Of a stretch of DNA of 24,171 bases, positions 1-7,662 are shown one piece after another. The position numbers and the translations under genes were made by a program. Location of the stretch: contig NZ_JOHY01000079.1 of assembly GCF_000721495.1 (NCBI RefSeq), forward strand, positions 1 to 24,171, given 5' to 3'. The notes under the pieces are model-generated. The model did not search any database and had not been told where the DNA came from. It was given only the letters and a program-made list of their open reading frames with translations. This DNA is from Streptomyces sp. NRRL F-5123. Its GTDB lineage: Bacteria; Actinomycetota; Actinomycetes; Streptomycetales; Streptomycetaceae. Positions within the stretch are counted from its first letter, which is position 1. The number at the start of each line of letters is the position of its first letter.

Positions 1-85
1 TTACATTCCGAACCCGGAAGCTAAGCCTTTCAGCGCCGATGGTACTGCAGGGGGGACCCTGTGGGAGAGTAGGACACCGCCGAAC
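1..85 (+). rRNA. rrf: 5S ribosomal RNA, 3' part
   Basis: The first ~85 bases match the remembered Streptomyces 5S rRNA from about nucleotide 35 to its end: the CCGAACCCGGAAGCTAAG loop region, GCGCCGATGGTACTGC, and the closing GTGGGAGAGTAGGAC block ending in GCCGAAC. About 34 bases at the 5' end lie before the window, so this gene is cut by the window edge and is not broken. It is presumably the last gene of a 16S-23S-5S operon. The exact 3' end (84-87) is inferred. Confidence 0.95.
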
Positions 86-96
86 AAATATTGCAG

Positions 97-133
97 GAGC
101 CCCGCTCCCGGATCTGATCCGGGAGCGGGGCTC
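97..133 (+). terminator. rRNA operon terminator
   Basis: A perfect 16-bp stem (97-112 with 118-133) has a 5-nt loop (TCTGA) and is followed by a T-rich run, TTTGTGTTT. It begins about 12 nt after the end of 5S rRNA, as expected for the rRNA operon terminator. Confidence 0.9.
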
Positions 134-234
134 TTTGTGTTTCCGTGTTTCCCGCGTTGGGGTTTCCACACCACGTCTTCCCGCGCGCTCCCGGGATGTG
201 GGCCTGGCTCCCGGGGTGTTTGGGCCTGGCGTGC

Positions 235-274
235 GAAGAGGGGCCGTTCTCCCGCGGGAGAACGGCCCCTCTTC
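235..274 (-). terminator. terminator of the minus-strand membrane-protein gene
   Basis: This is a perfect 40-bp palindrome (20-bp arms, 235-254 and 255-274, no unpaired loop). It lies 5 nt beyond the stop codon of the gene read leftwards from 1761. There is no U-tract, which is common for Streptomyces hairpin terminators. It could also stop read-through from the rRNA operon. The bases between the two hairpins (134-234) hold nothing I recognise. Confidence 0.8.
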
Positions 275-279
275 AGTGG

Positions 280-1761
280 TCAGCGGCGGACGTCGGAGGC
301 GGTGGCGGGAGCCTGGTAGCCGGGGACGTTCGCGGCGCGGGCGAGGTCGATGTCCAGTGCCTCGCGGCGGATGCGCTGGTCGACGTACAGCAGGGAGATG
401 GCGCTCGCGCTGACCGGGAGGGTCAGGGCGGAGGCGATGATGCCGCCGACCGCCGTGATGATGACGGTGGGCCAGTCGGCCGGGCCGTCCGTGGAGAAGA
501 GGCCGCCGTTTCCGTTGCCCACTGCATTGGCGATGGCGGTGAACGCCAGCCCGATGACGAGCGAGACGATCCCCGTGACGAGCGCGACGAGCAACTGCAC
601 GCCGACGACCCGCCACCAGGAACCCCTGACGAGTTTCACCGAGCGCTTCACAGCGGCCCTGATGCCCTGCTTCTCCAGGACGAGGGCCGGTGCGGCGAGG
701 CCCCAGAGGACCCACTGCCTGACACAGACGACGGTGGCCGCCATGATGCCGAGGGAGGCGAGCGCGACGCCCCCGTTCTCGGACCCGGACCAGGCGACCA
801 GGGCGCCGGGAAGGACGGCCACCGCGATGACGGCGACGAGCGCGAGGGGCAGCAGCAGCGCGAGGCCGATGAGTTGCGGCAGCCGGGGCCGGGCCTCCTG
901 CCAGGAGGCGCGGAGGGTGACGGAACGGCCCAGCACGGCCCGGCTGACCACGACGGTGAGCAGGCCCGAGGTGAGGATGCCGCCGATCATGCTGGTGAGC
1001 ATGACCAGGAAGGTCGCTCCTGCGCTGCCGCCGAGCGCGTGCGCGATGTCGCCCAGCGTGGGGTCGGACTCGTTCTTGAGGTCGTCGAGGCGGCCGTCGT
1101 CGATCAGATATCTGTTGACCACCGCGTTGATGCCCTCGGTCAGTACGGCGACGCCGAAGACCAGGGCCATGGCCGTGCGCCAGTGGGCACGGAAGGTGGC
1201 GAAGGCACCGCTGAGGATCTCGCCTGCGTCGAGCGGGCGCAGCGGGACGACTCCGGGCCGCGGTGCCGCGGGGACGACTGGGGCCCAGCCGATCGGCGGC
1301 GGGCCGTAGGAGGGTGCCTGCGGGCCCCAGCGGGGGCCGCCGTGGTCGGGGCCGGGCGCGGGCGGGGGCGTCCACTGCTGACCCCAGCCGCCCTGGCCCG
1401 GGCCCGGCTGCGGCGGCACGGGCGCCGCGGGGGGCGCGGACTGCTCGGCCAGGGACGTGGGCAGTGCGGGGCCGGGGACGTCGGGAGTGGCCGAGGCCTG
1501 CCATGTGCCGGCCGGGGGCTGCTGCCGCGACCAGTTGCCCGCCGGGGGCGTGGCCGCGTCCGAGCCGGCGTTCTCCGGCGCGCTCGGGGCGTTCACAGCC
1601 TCCGGCGTGCCAGGTGCGGCGTCGGATGCGGCGGCCGGGTCCGGGGTTGCGTCGCCGGTGTCCGGCTGCGGTGCGCGAGGTGTGTCGTCGGGGCTGTCGC
1701 CGTTGCCCGGTTCCGGAGATCCGGACGATCCGGGCGAGGCCCAGCCCGGAGTGTTGGTCAT
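280..1761 (-). CDS. proline-rich polytopic membrane protein (function unknown)
   Basis: A 493-residue protein. Residues 1 to about 172 are low-complexity Pro/Ala/Gly/Gln with no cysteine, probably a disordered cytoplasmic extension. A short PLRPLDAGEILSGAF motif follows, then about six hydrophobic segments. The C-terminal segment ends in a YVDQRIRREALDIDLARA motif typical of actinobacterial proteins that resemble the membrane domain of glycerophosphodiester phosphodiesterases. The catalytic phosphodiesterase domain itself is absent, so no enzymatic role can be claimed. I chose the ATG at 1761 (MTNTPGWASPG) because homologues usually begin with this kind of Pro/Gly stretch and AAAGGG lies upstream. 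An in-frame ATG at 1824 would add 21 basic residues and is less likely. The gene is divergent from mtnA across about 110 bp and single, with its own terminator. Confidence 0.8.
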   Translation of the reverse strand: MTNTPGWASPGSSGSPEPGNGDSPDDTPRAPQPDTGDATPDPAAASDAAPGTPEAVNAPSAPENAGSDAATPPAGNWSRQQPPAGTWQASATPDVPGPALPTSLAEQSAPPAAPVPPQPGPGQGGWGQQWTPPPAPGPDHGGPRWGPQAPSYGPPPIGWAPVVPAAPRPGVVPLRPLDAGEILSGAFATFRAHWRTAMALVFGVAVLTEGINAVVNRYLIDDGRLDDLKNESDPTLGDIAHALGGSAGATFLVMLTSMIGGILTSGLLTVVVSRAVLGRSVTLRASWQEARPRLPQLIGLALLLPLALVAVIAVAVLPGALVAWSGSENGGVALASLGIMAATVVCVRQWVLWGLAAPALVLEKQGIRAAVKRSVKLVRGSWWRVVGVQLLVALVTGIVSLVIGLAFTAIANAVGNGNGGLFSTDGPADWPTVIITAVGGIIASALTLPVSASAISLLYVDQRIRREALDIDLARAANVPGYQAPATASDVRR

Positions 1762-1872
1762 CGGAGGCTGCCCTTTCGTACGTGCTGGGTGTACTGCCGG
1801 TACGCGTGTCCGTACTCGCGCCATCGTGTCACGGGCTGCCGCTGGGCGGACCGGTCAGGGCAGACTGGACGG

Positions 1873-2937
1873 ATGGATGATCACCTCGTGGATTCCGCCT
1901 CCGGCCCGGTCCCTGCGCTGCGGTGGGAGGAGCCGCCGGAGGGACCGGTCGTGGTGCTGCTCGACCAGACCCGGCTGCCCCGGGAGGAGGTCGAGCTGGC
2001 GTGTACGGATGTGCCGGCGCTGGTGGCGGCTATATGCAGCCTCGCCGTGCGCGGGGCGCCTCTGCTGGGCCTTGCGGGGGCGTACGGGGTCGCGCTCGCG
2101 GCGGCCCGCGGCTTCGACGTGGAGGAGGCGGCGGAGCAGCTGGCGCACGCGCGGCCGACAGCGGTGAATCTGGGTTACGGCGTACGGCGGGCGCTGGAGG
2201 CCTACCGCGCGGCCGGGCCGGAACGGGCCGCGGCGGCGGCGCTCGCCGAGGCGCGCGCGCTGCACGCGGAGGACGCGGCGGCGAGCACGGAGATGGCGGC
2301 GCGCGGGCTGGGCCTGCTGGAGGAGCTGGCGCCCGGCGGGAGCTACCGGATCCTGACCCACTGCAACACCGGGGCGCTGGTCTCGGGCGGGCAGGGAACG
2401 GCACTGGGCGTCGTCCTGGCCGCGCACCGTGCGGGCATGCTGCGGCGGCTGTGGGTGGACGAGACGCGTCCGCTGCTGCAGGGGGCAAGGCTGACGGCGT
2501 ACGAGGCGGCGCGGGCCGGAATGCCGTACACGCTGCTCGCGGACAACGCCGCCGGATCGCTCTTCGCTGCGGGGAAGGTCGACGCGGTGCTGATCGGGGC
2601 GGACCGGATCGCGGCGGACGGTTCGACGGCGAACAAGGTGGGGAGTTATCCGCTGGCGGTGCTCGCCCGTTACCACGGGGTGCCCTTCATCGTGGTGGCG
2701 CCGTCGACGACGGTCGATCCGGCCACCGCGGACGGCGCCTCGATCGAGGTGGAACAGCGCCCCGGGAGCGAGGTGACCGACCTCGCGGCCTCTCCACTGG
2801 GCACCCAGGCCTATAATCCGGCTTTCGACGTCACCCCGCCGGAGCTGATCACCGCGATCGTCACGGAGCACGGTGTGGCGTCACCCGTGACCGCCGCGAG
2901 TCTCGTGGCGGTGGGCGCACAGCAGACCGCTCGGTGA
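1873..2937 (+). CDS. mtnA: S-methyl-5-thioribose-1-phosphate isomerase
   Basis: A 354-residue enzyme of the methionine salvage pathway that converts the aldose methylthioribose-1-phosphate to methylthioribulose-1-phosphate in the cytosol. It belongs to the MtnA/eIF2B-like family. Visible signatures are the N-terminal SLAVRGAPLLGLAGAYGV substrate loop, the catalytic cysteine in HCNTGAL (Cys164), and the catalytic aspartate in GADRIAADGSTANKVGSY (Asp244). Length is normal for the family. I chose the ATG at 1873 (MDDHLVDSA) because the ORF open upstream to 145 is only antisense to the membrane-protein gene. No clear Shine-Dalgarno precedes it. CAGACT sits 6 nt before the ATG, so a leaderless start is possible but weak. 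No other salvage gene (mtnP, mtnB, mtnC) is adjacent, and no SAM riboswitch was seen upstream. Confidence 0.95.
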   Translation: MDDHLVDSASGPVPALRWEEPPEGPVVVLLDQTRLPREEVELACTDVPALVAAICSLAVRGAPLLGLAGAYGVALAAARGFDVEEAAEQLAHARPTAVNLGYGVRRALEAYRAAGPERAAAAALAEARALHAEDAAASTEMAARGLGLLEELAPGGSYRILTHCNTGALVSGGQGTALGVVLAAHRAGMLRRLWVDETRPLLQGARLTAYEAARAGMPYTLLADNAAGSLFAAGKVDAVLIGADRIAADGSTANKVGSYPLAVLARYHGVPFIVVAPSTTVDPATADGASIEVEQRPGSEVTDLAASPLGTQAYNPAFDVTPPELITAIVTEHGVASPVTAASLVAVGAQQTAR

Positions 2938-2974
2938 CGTTCCGTGGGTCGTTCGACGCGGGGCGTTCCGTCCG

Positions 2975-2983
2975 TTATCCACA
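2975..2983 (+). promoter_or_regulatory. DnaA-box-like 9-mer upstream of mtrA
   Basis: TTATCCACA is identical to the classical high-affinity E. coli DnaA box. It sits in the mtnA-mtrA intergenic region, 102 bp before the mtrA start. Streptomyces boxes usually read TTGTCCACA, so binding is inferred and not shown. Confidence 0.45.
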
Positions 2984-3012
2984 GGCTGCATCTGGGGGGC
3001 AGCGCAAGCCCG

Positions 3013-3041
3013 TACAAGCAGGGACAATGGTCGCATAGCGT
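3013..3041 (+). promoter_or_regulatory. candidate mtrA promoter
   Basis: TAGCGT (3036-3041) fits the actinobacterial -10 pattern TANNNT and lies 17 nt after TACAAG (3013-3018), a poor -35. It would start transcription near 3048, inside the inverted repeat at 3040-3063, giving a leader of about 37 nt. Confidence 0.4.
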
Positions 3042-3063
3042 GACCTTGATCACCAAAGGTCAC
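3040..3063. promoter_or_regulatory. inverted repeat, candidate MtrA (auto)regulatory site
   Basis: Perfect 8-bp arms, GTGACCTT (3040-3047) and AAGGTCAC (3056-3063), are separated by 8 bp. The right half also reads as two direct repeats, ATCACC (3049-3054) and GTCACC (3059-3064), exactly 10 bp apart. That one-helical-turn spacing is the usual layout for OmpR-family regulators, and GTCAC-type half-sites have been described for mycobacterial MtrA. It overlaps the candidate -10 and start site 22 bp before mtrA. Confidence 0.5.
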
Positions 3064-3084
3064 CAGTATCGATATGCAAATGGG

Positions 3085-3774
3085 ATGATGGTCGGTATGA
3101 AGGGACGTGTCCTGGTCGTCGATGACGACACCGCGCTGTCGGAGATGCTCGGCATCGTGCTGCGTGGAGAAGGTTTCGAGCCGTCGTTCTGTGCTGACGG
3201 TGACAAGGCGCTTGCCGCTTTCCGGGAGGCCAAGCCGGATCTGGTGCTGCTCGACCTGATGCTGCCGGGGCGGGACGGGATCGACGTCTGCCGGCAGATC
3301 AGGGCCGAGTCGGGTGTCCCGATCGTGATGCTGACGGCGAAGAGCGACACCGTCGACGTGGTCGTCGGACTGGAGTCCGGTGCGGATGACTACGTCATCA
3401 AGCCGTTCAAGCCGAAGGAACTGGTGGCGCGGGTCAGGGCGCGGCTGCGCAGGGCCGAGGAGCCCACGCCCGAGCAGCTGACCATCGGCGATCTGGTGAT
3501 CGACGTGGCCGGCCACTCGGTCAAGCGCGACGGGCAGCCGATCGCGCTGACCCCGCTGGAGTTCGACCTGCTGGTGGCGCTCGCGCGCAAGCCGTGGCAG
3601 GTCTTCACCCGCGAGGTGCTGCTGGAGCAGGTGTGGGGGTACCGCCACGCGGCGGACACCCGCCTGGTCAACGTGCATGTGCAGCGGCTGCGCTCCAAGG
3701 TCGAGCAGGACCCCGAGCGCCCGGAGATCGTCGTGACCGTCCGAGGGGTCGGTTACAAGGCGGGACCGGGCTGA
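3085..3774 (+). CDS. mtrA: response regulator MtrA (OmpR/PhoB family)
   Basis: A 229-residue DNA-binding response regulator of the MtrAB system, which in actinobacteria controls cell-wall, division, development and antibiotic genes. The receiver domain covers about residues 5-120: acidic pair in VVDDD, phospho-acceptor Asp57 in LLDLMLPGRDG, conserved Lys in IKPFKPKE. The C-terminal winged helix (about 135-226) holds the TPLEFDLL, VWGYRHAADTRLVNVHVQRLRSK and GVGYK motifs. The first 100 residues and the winged helix are nearly identical to my memory of S. coelicolor MtrA. The ATG at 3085 gives the N-terminus MMVGMKGR, matching the known MMSFMKGR form. An internal ATG at 3097 is a possible alternative, and neither has a strong Shine-Dalgarno. 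mtrB follows after one base. Confidence 0.97.
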   Translation: MMVGMKGRVLVVDDDTALSEMLGIVLRGEGFEPSFCADGDKALAAFREAKPDLVLLDLMLPGRDGIDVCRQIRAESGVPIVMLTAKSDTVDVVVGLESGADDYVIKPFKPKELVARVRARLRRAEEPTPEQLTIGDLVIDVAGHSVKRDGQPIALTPLEFDLLVALARKPWQVFTREVLLEQVWGYRHAADTRLVNVHVQRLRSKVEQDPERPEIVVTVRGVGYKAGPG

Positions 3775-3775
3775 C

Positions 3776-5743
3776 ATGCGCGGACCGTACGAGCGTGAGC
3801 TGCTGGAGGGCCGGCTCGCGGACCCGATGCGGGGTCTGCTGCCGGTCATCCGCTCGTGCGTGCGCTGGGCACGCCGGCCGCTGCAGCCGGCGTCCCGGCT
3901 GTGGCGGCGCAATCTCCAGCTGCGGGTCGTCGCCTTCACCCTGCTGATGTCCGTCGGCGTGGTGCTGCTGCTCGGCTTCGTCGTGATCGGCCAGGTGCGC
4001 AACGGCCTGCTCGACGCCAAGGAGAAGGCCTCGGTCAAGCAGGCCATGAGCGGCTTCTCCCTCGTGCAGAACATGGTGGCGCAGGGCGGCCAGGAACTGG
4101 ACACCACGAGCACCGGCGGAGGCGCGTCCGACAAGCAGATCGACTCCGGGACGTGGATCAACCAGCTGACCCAGCAGTTCGCCAGCGGTGGTAAGGGCGT
4201 GTACTGGATCGTCGCGCTCAGCCCCGGTGCGGAGTCCGACTTCCACGGCGGCGACGGCAGCCGGCGCGGAGCGCGGACCTCGGGCAACGTCGTGGCGGAC
4301 AGGACCATCTCCCCGTCGCTCCAGAAGGCGGTCGAGAAGACCACCGGCGCCATGAAGCAGTACACGACCGTCTACACCGACGACGGGGAGGCGCCGCGGT
4401 CCGCGCTCGCGGTCGGCAAGCGCATCACGGATCCGAACGGCAACGAGGTCCAGCTCTACTACCTCTTCGCCTTCGACCAGGAGGAGAAGACGCTCGGCCT
4501 GGTCAAGGGCACGCTGGCGACCGCCGGGATCTTCGTGGTGGTGCTGCTCGGTGCCATCGCGTGGCTGGTGACCCGGCAGGTGGTCACCCCGGTGCGGATG
4601 GCCGCCGGGATCGCCGAGCGGCTCGCCGCGGGCCGGCTCCAGGAACGGATGCAGGTCTCGGGCGAGGACGACATCGCCAGGCTCGGCGAGTCCTTCAACA
4701 AGATGGCGCAGAACCTCCAGGTCAAGATCCAGCAGATGGAGGATCTGTCGCGGATGCAGCGCCGCTTCGTCTCCGACGTCTCGCACGAGTTGCGGACCCC
4801 GCTGACGACCGTGCGGATGGCCGCGGACGTCATCCATGACGCGCGCTCGGACTTCGACCCGGTGACGGCGCGCTCCGCGGAGCTGCTGCAGAACCAGCTG
4901 GACCGCTTCGAGTCGCTGCTGTCCGACCTGCTGGAGATCAGCCGGTTCGACGCGGGCGCCGCGGAGCTGTCCGCGGAGCCGATAGATCTGCGCGAGGTCG
5001 TGCGGCAGGTGGTGGACGCCGCCGAGCCGCTGGCCGAGCGCAAAGGCAGCACGGTGCTGATACGCGGCGACGCGCAGCCGGTTGTGGCCGAGGCCGACCC
5101 GCGCCGGGTCGAGCGGGTGCTGCGCAACCTGGTGGTCAACGCGATCGAGCACGGCGAGGGCCGCGACGTGGTCGTGCGGCTCGCGACGGCCGACGGTGCG
5201 GTCGCAGTGGCGGTGCGCGACTACGGCGTCGGGCTCAAGCCGGGCGAGGCGACCCGGGTGTTCAACCGCTTCTGGCGGGCCGACCCGGCAAGGGCGCGGA
5301 CCACGGGCGGTACGGGCCTGGGCCTGTCGATCGCGGTGGAGGACGCGCGGCTGCACGGCGGCTGGCTGCACGCCTGGGGTGAGCCGGGCGGCGGCTCGCA
5401 GTTCCGTATGACGTTGCCGCGGACCGCGGGGGACAACCTGCGCAGCTCGCCGATCCCGCTGGAGCCGGACGACTCGCGCCGCAGCCGCGGCCTGAGCGCC
5501 TCGGGGGCGTCGGCGGCCGCGGGGGCGCCGACCGTGCCCGCACCGCGCGGTGGTTCGGGCGCGGCCGGCAGCGGGAGCGGCCAGGGGCACCGCAGGGAGG
5601 TGGGGCCGGCCAGGCCGCCGCTCGTCCCGCCGATGCCGTCCACCGGGCCCGCACGCCCGCCGACGGCCGATCCGGCAGCCCTGCCGGGCAACGGGGCGCG
5701 GGTCGTAGGGCACCGGGAAGCCGTTCGGAAGGACGAGATCTGA
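3776..5743 (+). CDS. mtrB: sensor histidine kinase MtrB
   Basis: A 655-residue membrane kinase that phosphorylates MtrA. In order: a basic N-terminal tail; transmembrane segment 1 (about 51-73); an extracytoplasmic sensor region (about 74-244) with no recognised ligand domain; transmembrane segment 2 (about 245-264); HAMP; HisKA with the phospho-accepting His337 in DVSHELRTPLT; and an HATPase with N box NLVVNAIEHG (about 450), G1 DYGVGLKPGE (about 481) and G2 GGTGLGLS (about 511). The last ~100 residues are a Pro/Gly/Ser-rich, probably disordered tail. The start lies 1 nt after the mtrA stop, and the stop shares a base with the lpqB start (TGATG), which points to translational coupling across the three genes. 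Confidence 0.97.
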   Translation: MRGPYERELLEGRLADPMRGLLPVIRSCVRWARRPLQPASRLWRRNLQLRVVAFTLLMSVGVVLLLGFVVIGQVRNGLLDAKEKASVKQAMSGFSLVQNMVAQGGQELDTTSTGGGASDKQIDSGTWINQLTQQFASGGKGVYWIVALSPGAESDFHGGDGSRRGARTSGNVVADRTISPSLQKAVEKTTGAMKQYTTVYTDDGEAPRSALAVGKRITDPNGNEVQLYYLFAFDQEEKTLGLVKGTLATAGIFVVVLLGAIAWLVTRQVVTPVRMAAGIAERLAAGRLQERMQVSGEDDIARLGESFNKMAQNLQVKIQQMEDLSRMQRRFVSDVSHELRTPLTTVRMAADVIHDARSDFDPVTARSAELLQNQLDRFESLLSDLLEISRFDAGAAELSAEPIDLREVVRQVVDAAEPLAERKGSTVLIRGDAQPVVAEADPRRVERVLRNLVVNAIEHGEGRDVVVRLATADGAVAVAVRDYGVGLKPGEATRVFNRFWRADPARARTTGGTGLGLSIAVEDARLHGGWLHAWGEPGGGSQFRMTLPRTAGDNLRSSPIPLEPDDSRRSRGLSASGASAAAGAPTVPAPRGGSGAAGSGSGQGHRREVGPARPPLVPPMPSTGPARPPTADPAALPGNGARVVGHREAVRKDEI

Positions 5744-7578
5744 TGGCACTGCTGGGGGGCCGCGCGGGCCGGGCGGCCAGGGTGGCGCTGCCGCTGTCCG
5801 CGGCGCTGCTGCTGGCGGGCTGCGCGTCCATGCCGAGCGGCGGCGAGGTCAGCAAGGTCGACGACAGCCAGCAGGCGGAAGGCGACACGCAGGTGCGGGT
5901 GTTCGGCATCCCGCCGCGGGCGCACGAGCAGCCCTGGGAGATCGTCAACGGGTTCCTGGAGGCCACGACCAGTGGCGAGACGGACTTCGCCACCGCCAAG
6001 CAGTACCTGGCGGCGGACCTGAAGAAGCGCTGGAAGCCGCTCGCCGGGATCACCGTGCTGTCCACCGTGCCGCGGGCCCTGCCGGTGTCCGACCCGGGCC
6101 CGAAGGCGACGGTGGAGACGATCTCGCTGGACAACACGCAGACCGCGAAGGTGGACGCCGGGTACGCCTACCGGCTTTCCAGCGACCTTTTCCACGAGCA
6201 GGTCCATCTGGTCAAGCAGAACGGCGAGTGGCGGATCGACGACCTGAACGACGGGCTGCTCCTCTCCGCCGCGGACTTCCAGCGCATATACCACTCGGTG
6301 AACATGTACTACTTCGCCGCTCAGGGGTCCGGCGACCGCCAGGGCGGCGGCAGGCAGACGCTGATCGCCGACCCGGTGTATCTGCGCCGGCAGCAGCCCG
6401 ACGCGCTCTCGGCCACGGTCACCGCGCTCCTCGGCGGTCCCAGCGAGTGGCTGGCGCCCGTGGCCGACACGGCCGCCCCGGCCGGCGCGCGGCTCCACGA
6501 CGGCCGGACGTCGAGCGTCTCGCTCGACGACTCGCAGCGCCTCCAGGTGCGGCTGGACAAGGTGGACAAGCTGCACGGGGAGGCGTGCCGGCGGCTTGCC
6601 GCCCAGATCTTCGCCACCGTGCAGGGCCAGTCGTCGGTGCAGCTCTCCTCGGTGGAGGTGCAGCGCACGGACGGGACCGAGGCGTGCACGATCGGCAGCG
6701 GGGAGGCGGGGCAGTACGGGCCGGGCAATCTCGTCGGGGGGACGTCCGCGCAGTTCTACATCGGCTCCGCGAAGCACAACCTGATCGAGAGGCAGGGGGC
6801 GAGCACGTCCGGTTACCCGGTGCGCGGGCCGCTCGGTGCCGACAAGGCCAATCTGCTGTCGGTCGCCGTGCGGCGGGACGGGCGGCTGGCCGCCGCGGTG
6901 AGGTCCGACGGGCGCCAGCTGGTCGTGGCTTCCCTGGCGGACGGTGCCGCCGTCCAGACGGCCCCGCTCACCAGCGCCGCGCAGGATCCGAGGAACGGGC
7001 TGAGCGCGCCGAGCTGGGACGGATTCGACGACCTGTGGGTGGCGGACCGCAACCCGGCGGTCTCCCGGCTGTACGTGCTCCCCGCCGGTACGGGGCAGCC
7101 CGTCGCGGTCGGGGTCCCGGAGCTGGAAGGGCGCATCGAGTCGCTGCGGGTGGCCTCCGACGGGCTGCGGATCGCGCTCGTGGTGTCCGAGGGCGGGAAG
7201 GACCGGCTGATGCTCGGCCGGATCGACCGCGGCGGCACCCCCGAGCAGCCGCAGTTCGCCGTGCACGACCTCCGTGACATCACCCCGGCCGGCGAGAGCG
7301 TCCTCTCGGCGTCCTGGGCCGGTGCGAGCCGGCTGGTGGTGCTCGGCAGCGACTCGGCGGGCAGCGGGCAGCAGATCCAGTGGGTCAGCACCGACGGCTC
7401 GGTGTCGCTCGCGACGGACACCATCGGCGAGGCCGACTCGGTGGCGGCGTCGGAGGACCCGGACCCGGCGGCGGTGTCACTGCTCGCCTCGTCCCACGGC
7501 AGCGTCTACTGGCAGTCCCCGGACCTGAACTGGAAGAAGGTCACCCCGCCCGGCGCCAGCCCCGTCTACCCGGGCTGA
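5743..7578 (+). CDS. lpqB: lipoprotein LpqB
   Basis: A 611-residue surface lipoprotein that works with MtrB; in mycobacteria LpqB binds the MtrB extracellular domain and affects MtrA phosphorylation. The N-terminus is a lipoprotein signal peptide with basic residues, a hydrophobic core and the lipobox LLAGC, with lipidated Cys27. After a conserved N-terminal region comes a GerMN domain (about residues 205-310), then a C-terminal LpqB beta-propeller-like region (about 340-600) with repeated strands such as LWVADRNPAVSRLYVLP. The ATG overlaps the mtrB stop by one base, and GAAGGAC lies just upstream as ribosome-binding site. The length is normal. It is the third gene of the mtrA-mtrB-lpqB operon. 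Confidence 0.96.
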   Translation: MALLGGRAGRAARVALPLSAALLLAGCASMPSGGEVSKVDDSQQAEGDTQVRVFGIPPRAHEQPWEIVNGFLEATTSGETDFATAKQYLAADLKKRWKPLAGITVLSTVPRALPVSDPGPKATVETISLDNTQTAKVDAGYAYRLSSDLFHEQVHLVKQNGEWRIDDLNDGLLLSAADFQRIYHSVNMYYFAAQGSGDRQGGGRQTLIADPVYLRRQQPDALSATVTALLGGPSEWLAPVADTAAPAGARLHDGRTSSVSLDDSQRLQVRLDKVDKLHGEACRRLAAQIFATVQGQSSVQLSSVEVQRTDGTEACTIGSGEAGQYGPGNLVGGTSAQFYIGSAKHNLIERQGASTSGYPVRGPLGADKANLLSVAVRRDGRLAAAVRSDGRQLVVASLADGAAVQTAPLTSAAQDPRNGLSAPSWDGFDDLWVADRNPAVSRLYVLPAGTGQPVAVGVPELEGRIESLRVASDGLRIALVVSEGGKDRLMLGRIDRGGTPEQPQFAVHDLRDITPAGESVLSASWAGASRLVVLGSDSAGSGQQIQWVSTDGSVSLATDTIGEADSVAASEDPDPAAVSLLASSHGSVYWQSPDLNWKKVTPPGASPVYPG

Positions 7579-7600
7579 GCGGCCGGCCGGTCGGCCGGAG

Positions 7601-7609
7601 TCGTCCACA
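7601..7609 (+). promoter_or_regulatory. degenerate DnaA-box-like 9-mer before the ComF gene
   Basis: TCGTCCACA followed by G differs at one position from the Streptomyces box TTGTCCACA. It lies 54 bp upstream of the ComF-family start, in the 84-bp gap after lpqB. Listed mainly because two closer matches sit in other gaps of this window (2975 and 16634). Confidence 0.25.
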
Positions 7610-7662
7610 GCCCTCGAAAGAGTGACTGGCAGGGCACCTCCGCGGGCCGTCACAGTGGAGTC

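Noticed and set aside
145..1872. Long in-frame extension upstream of mtnA
   Set aside because: It is antisense to the membrane-protein gene and through its terminator; MtnA proteins begin near 1873.
1762..1872. Search for a SAM-responsive riboswitch before mtnA
   Set aside because: Only 110 bp of divergent spacer with GTAC-rich motifs and no riboswitch-like helices recognised.
5743..5743. mtrB/lpqB overlap as a frameshift or fusion
   Set aside because: TGATG is an ordinary stop-start overlap, and both proteins are complete.
7583..7598. GC-rich CCGGCC-GGTC-GGCCGG hairpin after lpqB
   Set aside because: The stem is only 6 bp, in a GGCC-rich stretch; too weak to call a terminator.
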